Shown here one piece after another: positions 39,493 to 47,108 of a DNA stretch of 64,000 nucleotides (position 1 is its first letter; each line of letters opens with the position of its first letter). This DNA is from Prevotella sp. (GTDB taxonomy: Bacteria > Bacteroidota > Bacteroidia > Bacteroidales > Bacteroidaceae). The stretch covers positions 372,001 to 436,000 of the forward strand of contig JAFZVV010000011.1 in the NCBI GenBank assembly GCA_017617615.1. The letters are read 5' to 3'. The position numbers and the translations under genes are program-made. The notes below the pieces were generated by a model that searched no databases, was not told the origin of the DNA, and saw only the letters and a program-made list of their open reading frames with translations.

Positions 39493-40197
39493 ATGAAGAA
39501 AATTGTGATATTGACAGGTGCCGGCATGTCGGTGGAGAGCGGACTGAAGACTTTCCGCGATGCCGATGGCCTGTGGGAGAATTACCCGGTGGCGCAGGTG
39601 GCAACACACGAGGGGTGGCTGAATGACCCCGTGCTCGTCACGAAGTTCTACAATATGTTGCGCAAGAAGTCGCTGAATGCCAAGCCCAACAAGGGGCATG
39701 AGCTGGTGGCAGCCCTGCAGGACTACTACGACGTGACGGTGGTGACACAGAATGTGGACAACCTGCACGAGGAAGCAGGCAGCAAGAAAGTGGTGCACCT
39801 GCATGGTGAACTGATGAAGGTATGCTCGAGTATTGACCCCTACGACCCCCGTTACATCCAGACACTCACACCAGAGAATGCCGAAGTGGAAGTGGGTGCG
39901 AAGGCGGGTGACGGTTCGCTGCTCCGTCCACATATCGTATTCTTCAACGAGGCGGTGCCGATGATTGAGGTGGCAGCAGAGAAATGTCTTGAGGCCGATA
40001 TCTTCATCATCATTGGTACTTCACTGGTGGTTTATCCTGCCGCCGGACTGGTGAGGTATGTGCCGCAGCACGCCCCCATCTACCTCATCGACCCAGGCGA
40101 TGTGCGTATCCCCGAGACCGCGCGTTTCGAGCACCTGAAGATGGGTGCTTCGGAAGGCATGAAGATTCTCTACGAGCGGTTGGTAAAACAGGCTTAA
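39493..40197 (+). CDS. cobB: SIR2-family NAD-dependent protein deacylase
   Basis: This sirtuin removes acyl groups from lysines, using NAD and forming O-acyl-ADP-ribose. The 234-residue protein has GAGMSVESGLKTFRDADGLWE, VVTQNVDNLHEEAGS with catalytic His in HLHGEL, and RPHIVFFNEAVP and GTSLVVYPAAGL for NAD binding. The zinc-ribbon region between HGEL and RPHI is present but has only one cysteine (VCSS), instead of four. I recall a Bacteroidota sirtuin group like this. Whether zinc is bound is therefore doubtful. The gene is monocistronic, flanked by a leader hairpin and a long terminator. Confidence 0.88.
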   Translation: MKKIVILTGAGMSVESGLKTFRDADGLWENYPVAQVATHEGWLNDPVLVTKFYNMLRKKSLNAKPNKGHELVAALQDYYDVTVVTQNVDNLHEEAGSKKVVHLHGELMKVCSSIDPYDPRYIQTLTPENAEVEVGAKAGDGSLLRPHIVFFNEAVPMIEVAAEKCLEADIFIIIGTSLVVYPAAGLVRYVPQHAPIYLIDPGDVRIPETARFEHLKMGASEGMKILYERLVKQA

Positions 40198-40203
40198 AAA
40201 CTT

Positions 40204-40269
40204 TTATCCCGAATTAAAGAATGAGTCTTTCTGAAAGAATTCTTTCGGCAATTCTTTAATTCGGGATAA
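40204..40269. terminator. Bidirectional terminator between cobB and the Na/Pi gene
   Basis: A perfect 19-base inverted repeat, 40204-40222 with 40251-40269, encloses a second palindrome, gaaagaattctttc at 40232-40245. It lies between two convergent genes. On the minus strand a T-rich run follows the stem. Confidence 0.8.
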
Positions 40270-40295
40270 ATGTCATTTGGAGACGAGGCAAGCTG

Positions 40296-42014
40296 TTAGG
40301 CTTCCTTCTGACGGGTGCCCATACGGGCTTCCACCACATTCACCACGTAGTCGCCGAGTTTCTCGCACTCGGCGATGATGTCCATGTAGATGGTTCCCAC
40401 GCCATAGGCGTATTCATGGTTGTTGATGTCGTTGATGTTCTGCGACTTCAACTGGTTGCGGTAGTTGTTGATTTCGTTCTCGATGTTGAACGAGCGGTTC
40501 ACGTCGAACGACTCTTTCCTGCCACTCATCAGCGAGTTCATCTGGTCGAGGGCGTTATTGGTGAGTTCCATCATCTGGTGCAGGTGCTCGTATTGCTTGT
40601 CGGTGAAATGGTCTTGGTTCACTTGTACCTTGCGGTTGATGGTGCGTGCCATGTTGTAGCAGGAGTCGCCGATGCTCTCGAGTTCAGAGATTTCACGAAG
40701 CATGGCGCGTATCTTGCCTTTGGTCTCATCGCTCAGGTGGGCGTCCGATACCTGGTCAAGGTATTTGGCAATCTCAATTTCCATGTTGTCGGAAATTCCC
40801 TCGTATTTCTCTATGCGTGAGAAGAGCTTGCTGAATTTCTGCTCGTCTTTTTCAGTGAGCAATTCGCGCACCATGCCGAACATGCGCTGCATGCGCTCGG
40901 CAAACGACCGTATCTCCTTCTGTGCCTCCAGAACAGAGAGTTCGGGGGTCTTCATGATGCCCGAGGTAATGAAGTGCAGGCGGAAGTCTTCTTCCTCCTC
41001 CTCGGTCTTACCCTTGATGACCCAACACACGAACCGCTTGATGTAGGGGATGAACCATATCTGAAGGAGGGTGTTGGTGACGTTGAAGGTGGAGTGGAAG
41101 GCGGCGAGCACGATGCTGATTTTCGCCAAATTGGCTGCATAGCCGGGTTCTCCGGTGCCGATGTGGCGGTCGAAGCCCACGAAGGAACAGACGAGGTCGA
41201 CGAAGGGCTGCAGCAGGATGAGTGCCCAGGTCACACCGATGACGTTGATGGTGAAGTGGGCGAGGGCGGCACGGCGCGCCGATGTGTTGGCGGTTAGTGC
41301 CACGATATTGGCGGTAATGGTCGTGCCGATGTTCTCGCCGAGCACGAGCATGATGCCTTGGTCAATGTGGAGTACGCCAGTGGAACAGAGGGTCATCGTG
41401 ATGGCCATGATGGCAGCCGATGACTGTACGCAGAGCGTCAGCACGGTACCCATGAATAGGAAGAAGAAGGAGTTCCAAAAGTTGGGCTCGTTGAATCTCT
41501 GGAAGAAACTGCTGATGGTGACGCTGGTCTCAGGATCTTCTACCAGCGAGAATCCAGTTTCCTTGAGTGTGCTCAGTCCGAGGAAGAGGAAGGCCACACC
41601 GAAGAGGAAATCGCCGAGGATGCGGCGCTTCTTCATGTATATCAGGATAATGCCGATGAAAAAGGCTGGATAGATGAGGTTGGAGACATTGAACACGTCG
41701 GTGAGCGACATAATCCATGCGGTGACGGTGGTGCCGATGTGCGCGCCCATGATGACGCTGATGGCTTGCACGAGAGTGAGCAGTCCGGCATTGACGAACG
41801 ACACGGTCATCAGCGTGGTGGCGGTGGAACTCTGTACGGCTGCCGTGACGAAGATACCAGTGAGCATGCCGGTGAAGCGGTTGGTGGTCATCGCGCCGAG
41901 GACATGGCGCAGCTGTGGGCCGGCCATCTTCTGCAAGCTCTCGCTCATGGATTTCATACCGAACATGAGGAGGGCCAGAGAGCCGAGCAACTTAAAAATT
42001 ATCCAAATCGACAT
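40296..42014 (-). CDS. Na/Pi-cotransporter II-related protein with PhoU-like domain
   Basis: The 572-residue inner-membrane protein carries the duplicated Na/Pi-II transport motif: QSSTATTLMTVSFVNAGLL in the first half and QSSAAIMAITMTLCSTGVL in the second, separated by hydrophobic helices. Residues ~370-560 form a cytoplasmic helical domain like PhoU. Members exchange sodium and phosphate, though some are linked to phosphate export or cyclic-nucleotide signalling. The direction of transport cannot be inferred. It is divergent from the kinase gene with an 84-base gap and ends at the long terminator shared with cobB. Confidence 0.9.
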   Translation of the reverse strand: MSIWIIFKLLGSLALLMFGMKSMSESLQKMAGPQLRHVLGAMTTNRFTGMLTGIFVTAAVQSSTATTLMTVSFVNAGLLTLVQAISVIMGAHIGTTVTAWIMSLTDVFNVSNLIYPAFFIGIILIYMKKRRILGDFLFGVAFLFLGLSTLKETGFSLVEDPETSVTISSFFQRFNEPNFWNSFFFLFMGTVLTLCVQSSAAIMAITMTLCSTGVLHIDQGIMLVLGENIGTTITANIVALTANTSARRAALAHFTINVIGVTWALILLQPFVDLVCSFVGFDRHIGTGEPGYAANLAKISIVLAAFHSTFNVTNTLLQIWFIPYIKRFVCWVIKGKTEEEEEDFRLHFITSGIMKTPELSVLEAQKEIRSFAERMQRMFGMVRELLTEKDEQKFSKLFSRIEKYEGISDNMEIEIAKYLDQVSDAHLSDETKGKIRAMLREISELESIGDSCYNMARTINRKVQVNQDHFTDKQYEHLHQMMELTNNALDQMNSLMSGRKESFDVNRSFNIENEINNYRNQLKSQNINDINNHEYAYGVGTIYMDIIAECEKLGDYVVNVVEARMGTRQKEA

Positions 42015-42075
42015 AAAAAATGAAAATTATTCAGAAATAATCCCTTTTCTCGTTTTTTCTCACTACTTTTACAAG

Positions 42076-42108
42076 CAAATCTAAAAAATGACGATGCTAT
42101 GAGAGAAA
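42076..42108 (-). promoter_or_regulatory. Promoter of the Na/Pi gene
   Basis: On the minus strand TTTC (42108-42105), 21 bases, then TAGATTTG (42083-42076). The -7 box is a perfect match and the -33 box has one mismatch. It overlaps the start of the divergent kinase gene. Confidence 0.5.
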
Positions 42109-43760
42109 TGCTAAAAATCCGATGCAAAAATAATAAAAAAATCCTAAAATTCCCGATAGGGAGCAAGCTTTCTGAAATTTTTTCAGGATTCGGTCTGGAA
42201 ATGCCTTACGGACCAGTGAGTGCCAAGGTGAACAATAGGGTAATGGGACTCGATTTCCGGCTCTATCACAACAAGGATGTGGAGTTTATCGATATCACGC
42301 ATCCATCAGGGCACCGCGCCTATACGCGCACTTTGTTCTTCGTGCTCTGCAAGGCCGTGCACGACCTCTATCCCAATGGAAGCGTGGTCATCGACATTCC
42401 CGTCTCCAACGGCTACTACTGCGATATGCACCTCGGTCATGCGGTGACGCAGGAGGATGTCGATACACTGCGGAAGCGGATGCAGCAGATCATCCACGAC
42501 GACATGCCCATCGTGCGGCATGAATGTCCTGTCGACGAAGCGGCGGAGATTTTCGAGAAGAGGGGCACCAGTTCAAAGGTGAAACTCATGCAGACCATCG
42601 GCGACCTCTATACGGTGTATTACGAACTCGGTGGCTATGCCGACTACTATTATGGGGCGTTGTTGCCCAGTACGGGCCGCCTGCACCTCTTCGACCTGGC
42701 GAAATACTACGACGGTATGCTACTGCGCATCCCACGGATGGATGACCCCACGCAACTCGGCGAGATGATCGTGCAAGACAAGATGTTCGGCATCTTCAAG
42801 GAGCACCACCAATGGCAGAACATCCTCGGCATCAGTACGGTGGGCGATTTCAACTTGGCGGTGTCGAAGGGCTATGCCGCAGATATCATGAACATCTCCG
42901 AGGCTTTGCAGGAGAAGAAAATCGCAAAAATTGCCGAGGACATCGCACAGCGCGACGGCGTACGCATCGTGCTGATCTCCGGACCGTCGTCAAGTGGCAA
43001 GACAACCACCTGCAAACGCCTTTCCATACAATTGGTGTGCAACGGGCGCCGACCGGTGATGGTATCGCTCGACGACTATTTCGTAGACCGTGACCATACC
43101 CCGAGGGATGCAAAGGGTGACTATGACTTCGAGAGCCTCTATGCCCTCAATATCCCCTTGCTCAACGAACAACTCAACGCGCTGCTGGCTGGCGAGGAGG
43201 TGGAACTGCCCAAATACAATTTTCAGAAGGGGAAGAGCGAGCATAGTGGCAAACGCCTGAAACTCAATCCCTCCGACATCCTCGTCATCGAGGGCATCCA
43301 CGCCCTCAATCCCGAACTCACTGCACACATTCCCGAAGCGCAGAAATACCGGGTCTATGCCTCTGCACTCACCACCATCCTGCTCGATAACCACAACTAT
43401 ATCCCCACCACCGACAACCGCCTGCTACGGCGCATCATCCGCGACGACAAATACCGGGGAGTGACGGCGCAGGAGACCATCCGGCGGTGGCCGTCGGTGA
43501 GGGCAGGCGAGCAGAAGTGGATTTTCCCATATCAGGAGAATGCCGATGCGATGTTCAACACGGCGATGATCTACGAACTGGCAGTCATTAAACAGCAGGC
43601 ACGACAATTGCTCGAAAGGGTGCCCAATAAGGTAGAGGAGTTTTCAGAGGCTTACAGGCTCAACAAGTTCCTGAGTTATTTCATCGACATCCCTTCCGAC
43701 CAGTTGCCCTACACCTCACTGCTAAGGGAGTTCCTGGGGGGCAGCTCGTTTGTGTATTGA
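42099..43760 (+). CDS. TGS domain-uridine kinase-like nucleoside kinase
   Basis: The 553-residue protein begins with a TGS-like domain (~1-70, IRCKNNKKILKFPIGSKLSEIF) and a threonyl-tRNA-synthetase-like second domain (~70-240, with RTLFFVLCKAVHDLYP and YYCDMHLGH). The C-terminal half is a uridine-kinase/phosphoribulokinase-type P-loop enzyme. Its Walker A motif is GPSSSGKTTTCKR (residues ~293-305), with SLDDYFVDRDHTPRD next. This combination is found in Bacteroidota and Firmicutes and is annotated as nucleoside kinase. The substrate is uncertain and the N-terminal part suggests RNA or regulatory-ligand binding. The start ATG at 42099 sits 84 bases from the divergent gene. Confidence 0.85.
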   Translation: MREMLKIRCKNNKKILKFPIGSKLSEIFSGFGLEMPYGPVSAKVNNRVMGLDFRLYHNKDVEFIDITHPSGHRAYTRTLFFVLCKAVHDLYPNGSVVIDIPVSNGYYCDMHLGHAVTQEDVDTLRKRMQQIIHDDMPIVRHECPVDEAAEIFEKRGTSSKVKLMQTIGDLYTVYYELGGYADYYYGALLPSTGRLHLFDLAKYYDGMLLRIPRMDDPTQLGEMIVQDKMFGIFKEHHQWQNILGISTVGDFNLAVSKGYAADIMNISEALQEKKIAKIAEDIAQRDGVRIVLISGPSSSGKTTTCKRLSIQLVCNGRRPVMVSLDDYFVDRDHTPRDAKGDYDFESLYALNIPLLNEQLNALLAGEEVELPKYNFQKGKSEHSGKRLKLNPSDILVIEGIHALNPELTAHIPEAQKYRVYASALTTILLDNHNYIPTTDNRLLRRIIRDDKYRGVTAQETIRRWPSVRAGEQKWIFPYQENADAMFNTAMIYELAVIKQQARQLLERVPNKVEEFSEAYRLNKFLSYFIDIPSDQLPYTSLLREFLGGSSFVY

Positions 43761-43766
43761 TTGAAA

Positions 43767-43810
43767 GGGCTTTAAGGACGGGAGGACCTTAAAGCTCTTC
43801 CAGTTTTTGG
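43767..43810 (+). terminator. Terminator after the nucleoside kinase
   Basis: An 11-base stem, 43767-43777 with 43787-43797 (one G-T pair), is followed by ttccagttttt. Its arms contain the CTTAAAG motif that recurs in the next 100 bases. Confidence 0.65.
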
Positions 43811-43905
43811 GTGCCTCGAGTTTTTAAAGACCTTATAGTCATAAGAGTTCTTAAAGTCTTGAGTAACTTAAAGCCTCAAACCTCAAATCTCAAACCTCAA
43901 ACCTC
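43769..43905 (+). repeat. Degenerate CTTAAAG and CCTCAAA repeat region
   Basis: TTAAAG-type units occur at about 43771, 43789, 43824, 43850 and 43868 in varying contexts. They are followed by a tandem block cctcaaacctcaaatctcaaacctcaaacct (43874-43904) of seven-base units. The block is simple-sequence DNA without spacers and is not a CRISPR array. It fills part of a 393-base gap with no convincing gene. Confidence 0.6.
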
Positions 43906-43907
43906 CC

Positions 43908-43995
43908 TTGCATATTTATACCTGGCTTGTGGATTCTTCTTGCATATCTATTCTTTCTTTTTGAATAATATGCAAGAATTATTCACAATATGCAA
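43908..43995 (+). promoter_or_regulatory. Four TTGCATAT operator-like sites before korA
   Basis: TTGCATAT occurs at 43908-43915 and 43940-43947, and its complement ATATGCAA at 43968-43975 and 43988-43995. The first pair are 32 bases apart, the last pair 20 bases, so both pairs are near whole helical turns. The middle two face each other as an inverted repeat that extends further (ctattc against gaat). The array ends 28 bases before the korA promoter, a natural place for an activator or repressor. Confidence 0.5.
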
Positions 43996-44022
43996 GTTTT
44001 GTGTTTTTTTATTCAAAAACAT

Positions 44023-44053
44023 TTTGCCAATTCAATAGTTTTTAAGAACTTTG
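44023..44053 (+). promoter_or_regulatory. korAB promoter
   Basis: TTTG at 44023-44026, 19 bases, then GAACTTTG at 44046-44053 (one mismatch to TAnnTTTG). It predicts a leader of about 95 bases before the korA ATG at 44154. Confidence 0.6.
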
Positions 44054-44153
44054 CAGCCAATTGGATAAAACCTATCCATGTTTTTTGTTTTTAGGGATTA
44101 TAGAGAACCCATTTAAAGAGATTGTTGGGAAACGATTTAAATTATTTATCATA

Positions 44154-46004
44154 ATGGCAGAACAATTGGAAATAAAGGAATTAGACCACGTCGTGGTGCG
44201 CTTCTCGGGCGACTCCGGCGATGGCATGCAGTTGGCCGGTAACATCTTTTCCACCGTGTCGGCTTCAGTAGGTAACGGCATCTCCACATTTCCTGATTAT
44301 CCGGCAGACATCCGTGCCCCGCAAGGGTCGCTCACAGGTGTCTCGGGATTCCAGGTGCATGTGGGTCAGGGAAAGGTATATACTCCTGGTGACCTGTGCG
44401 ACGTGCTCGTGGCGATGAACGCTGCAGCGCTGAAGACACAATACCGCTATGCCAAGCCACAGGCCACCATCATTATCGATACCGACAGTTTCGGTCCGAA
44501 CGACTTGAAGAAGGCGGCTTTCCAGACCGACGATTACCTCGGTGAGATGGGCATCGACTCCGACCGCGTGGTGGCTTGTCCCATTACGAAGATGGTGAAA
44601 GACTGTCTGGCCGACAGTGGCATGGACAACAAGGCAGTGCTGAAGTGCCGCAACATGTTCGCTCTCGGACTGGTATGCTGGTTGTTCAACCGCGACCTGG
44701 GTCTGGTCAACAATTTCCTGCGCGAGAAGTTCGCTAAGAAACCGGCAATAGCCGAGAACAACATCAAGGTGGTACAGGCAGGCTTCGACTACGGTCACAA
44801 CGTGCATGCTTCGGTGCCCGCTACCTACCGCATTGAGTCGAAGTCGAAGGTGAAGGGACGCTATATGGATATCACCGGCAACAAGGCCACAGCCTACGGT
44901 CTCATCGCCGCCGCCGAAAAAGCCGGACTGAAACTCTATCTCGGCAGTTATCCCATCACGCCGGCCACCGACATCCTGCATGAGTTGTCGAAACACAAGT
45001 CGTGTGGTGTCATCACCGTGCAGTGCGAGGACGAGATATCAGGATGTGCCAGCGCCATCGGTGCTGCCTTCGCCGGTGCCCTCGCTGCCACCTCCACCTC
45101 CGGACCGGGCATCTGCTTGAAGTCGGAGGCGATGAACCTCGCCGTCATCGACGAGTTGCCACTGGTGGTCATCGACGTGCAGCGTGGTGGACCCTCCACG
45201 GGTCTCCCCACGAAGAGCGAGCAGACCGACTTGTTGCAGGCACTCTATGGCCGCAACGGCGAGTCGCCCATGCCCGTGATTGCTGCCAGCAGTCCCACGG
45301 CATGTTTCGACGCGGTGTATGCAGCCGCAAAGATTGCCCTCGAGCACCTCACGCCGGTCATCCTGCTCACCGATGCCTTCGTGGCCAACGGGTCGGCGGC
45401 ATGGAAACTGCCCGATATCGACGAGTTGCCCGCTATCCGTCCGCACTACGTCACCGAGGCACAGAAAGGCAATTACACGCCCTACGAGCGCGACCCGCAG
45501 TCGCTTGTGCGCTACTGGGCCATCCCAGGACAGGAGGGCTATACGCATATCATCGGTGGTCTGGAGAAAGACGGTGCCACGGGTGCCATCTCCACCAATC
45601 CGGAGAACCACGACAAAATGTGCCGGCTGCGTGCCGAGAAGGTGGCGCGCATCCCCGTGCCCGATGTCGAGGTGGCGGGAGATGCCGACGATGCCGAACT
45701 CCTTGTCGTAGGCTTCGGCGGTACCTATGGCCATCTCTATTCGGCCATGGAGGAGTTGCGCCAGAAAGGCCATAAGGTGGCACTCGCCCATTTCGAGTAT
45801 ATCAACCCGTTGCCCGCCAACACCGCCGAGGTGCTCAAGCGTTACCCGCGTGTGGTGGTGGCAGAGCAGAACCTCGGACAATTTGCCGCCTACCTGCGTA
45901 CGAAGGTCGACGGTTTCGTGCCCTGTCAGTTCAATCAGGTGAAAGGCCAGCCCTTCGTGGTGGCTGAGTTGGTGAAGGCATTCGAGGAAATAATCAATCA
46001 ATAA
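44154..46004 (+). CDS. korA: 2-oxoacid:ferredoxin oxidoreductase, alpha subunit (gamma fused)
   Basis: With KorB this forms an enzyme that interconverts 2-oxoglutarate (or a related 2-oxoacid) plus CoA and succinyl-CoA plus CO2 with ferredoxin. In anaerobes it often supports reductive TCA reactions. From ATG 44154 the protein has 616 residues (MAEQLEIKELDHVV). The frame is open 31 codons upstream but that part overlaps the leader and looks non-coding. The gamma domain is first (~10-190, RFSGDSGDGMQLAGN). The alpha domain follows, with YPITPATDILHELS and STSGPGICLKSEAMNLA. Adjacent korB begins 15 bases later after a strong AAGAGGAGG ribosome site. Substrate specificity is inferred. Confidence 0.92.
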   Translation: MAEQLEIKELDHVVVRFSGDSGDGMQLAGNIFSTVSASVGNGISTFPDYPADIRAPQGSLTGVSGFQVHVGQGKVYTPGDLCDVLVAMNAAALKTQYRYAKPQATIIIDTDSFGPNDLKKAAFQTDDYLGEMGIDSDRVVACPITKMVKDCLADSGMDNKAVLKCRNMFALGLVCWLFNRDLGLVNNFLREKFAKKPAIAENNIKVVQAGFDYGHNVHASVPATYRIESKSKVKGRYMDITGNKATAYGLIAAAEKAGLKLYLGSYPITPATDILHELSKHKSCGVITVQCEDEISGCASAIGAAFAGALAATSTSGPGICLKSEAMNLAVIDELPLVVIDVQRGGPSTGLPTKSEQTDLLQALYGRNGESPMPVIAASSPTACFDAVYAAAKIALEHLTPVILLTDAFVANGSAAWKLPDIDELPAIRPHYVTEAQKGNYTPYERDPQSLVRYWAIPGQEGYTHIIGGLEKDGATGAISTNPENHDKMCRLRAEKVARIPVPDVEVAGDADDAELLVVGFGGTYGHLYSAMEELRQKGHKVALAHFEYINPLPANTAEVLKRYPRVVVAEQNLGQFAAYLRTKVDGFVPCQFNQVKGQPFVVAELVKAFEEIINQ

Positions 46005-46019
46005 GAGGAGGATAAAACG

Positions 46020-47027
46020 ATGAGCGAATATACAGCACAAGATTATAAGAAAGGCCAGCCACGTTGGTGTCCTGGCTGCGGCGACCACTTCTTCCTGGCC
46101 TCGCTGCATAAAGCCATGGCCGAGGTAGGCGTGGCACCACATCAGATGGCAGTCATCTCAGGCATCGGCTGTAGCAGCCGCCTGCCTTACTATGTGAGCA
46201 CCTATGCCATGCAGACCATCCATGGCCGTGCGGCTTCCATCGCCACTGGCGCGAAGGTGGCAAACCCCGACCTCACTGTATGGCAGGTGAGTGGTGACGG
46301 TGACGGCCTTGCCATCGGCGGCAACCATTTCATCCATGCCATGCGCCGCAATATCGACATCAACATGATATTGCTCAACAACCGCATCTATGGCCTTACT
46401 AAGGGACAGTATTCTCCTACCTCACCACGTGGGTTCGTCTCGAAGTCAAGTCCTTACGGTACGGTGGAAGACCCCTTCCGACCTGCAGAACTGTGCTTCG
46501 GCGCGCGCGGACGGTTCTTCGCCCGTGCGGTGGCCACCGACGCGGCAGGGACGGTCGACGTACTCAAGGCAGCATACTTCCATAAGGGTGCCGCAGTGTG
46601 TGAGATACTCCAGAACTGCGTGATATTCAATAATGGTGCATACGACCCCATCTACAACAAGGAAGGGCGCAAGAAGAATGCCATCTATGTGCGCCATGGC
46701 GAGAAGTTGGTCTTCGGCGAGAACGATGAGTTCGGTCTCGTGCAGGAGGGTTTCGGACTGAAAGTAGTGCGTATCGGCGAGAATGGTGTCACGCTCGACG
46801 ACATCCTCGTTCACGATGCCCACTGTGAGGACAACACGCTGCAACTGAAACTGGCGATGATGGACAACGAGCACGGCTTCCCCGTGGCACTGGGCGTCAT
46901 CCGCGATGTAGAGGCTCCCACCTATGAAACAGCGGTGGCAGAGCAGATAGAACAGGTGAAGGCACAGAAGAAATACCATAACTTCGCCGAACTGCTGGAA
47001 ACCAATGACACTTGGGAGGTGAAATAA
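46020..47027 (+). CDS. korB: 2-oxoacid:ferredoxin oxidoreductase, beta subunit
   Basis: The 335-residue beta subunit binds thiamine pyrophosphate and the electron-transfer cluster. The N-terminus has RWCPGCGDHF and GIGCSSRLPYYV. The TPP/Mg motif is GDGDGLAIGGNHFIHAMRRN, continued by LLNNRIYGLTKGQYSPTS. The few cysteines (CPGC plus the GCSS cysteine and a later one near EILQNC) suit a single [4Fe-4S] cluster. Size and motifs fit KorB rather than the much longer single-chain pyruvate:ferredoxin enzyme. It is translated with korA, and a terminator follows 21 bases after its stop. Confidence 0.93.
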   Translation: MSEYTAQDYKKGQPRWCPGCGDHFFLASLHKAMAEVGVAPHQMAVISGIGCSSRLPYYVSTYAMQTIHGRAASIATGAKVANPDLTVWQVSGDGDGLAIGGNHFIHAMRRNIDINMILLNNRIYGLTKGQYSPTSPRGFVSKSSPYGTVEDPFRPAELCFGARGRFFARAVATDAAGTVDVLKAAYFHKGAAVCEILQNCVIFNNGAYDPIYNKEGRKKNAIYVRHGEKLVFGENDEFGLVQEGFGLKVVRIGENGVTLDDILVHDAHCEDNTLQLKLAMMDNEHGFPVALGVIRDVEAPTYETAVAEQIEQVKAQKKYHNFAELLETNDTWEVK

Positions 47028-47048
47028 CCCATCTGGACTTTTTACGAT

Positions 47049-47090
47049 AAAACCCCGCCAAACAACAGAAAGTTCTTGGCGGGGTTTTTA
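47049..47090. terminator. Bidirectional terminator between korB and the S41 peptidase
   Basis: Arms 47049-47061 and 47076-47088 pair perfectly (13 bases, core ccccgccaa with ttggcgggg) and are bounded by A and T runs on both sides, serving both convergent genes. Confidence 0.92.
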
Positions 47091-47108
47091 TATGGGGTGA
47101 GATGATGG

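Noticed and set aside
43874..43904. Possible CRISPR array
   Set aside because: Units are seven bases with no spacers, and no cas gene is in the window.
43811..44038. 75-residue plus-strand frame before korA
   Set aside because: It is encoded by the repeats and the TTGCATAT region, has repeated LKPQTS units and lacks a ribosome site.
44061..44153. 31-codon extension of korA
   Set aside because: It overlaps the predicted leader; homologues begin near the MAEQLEIKE start.
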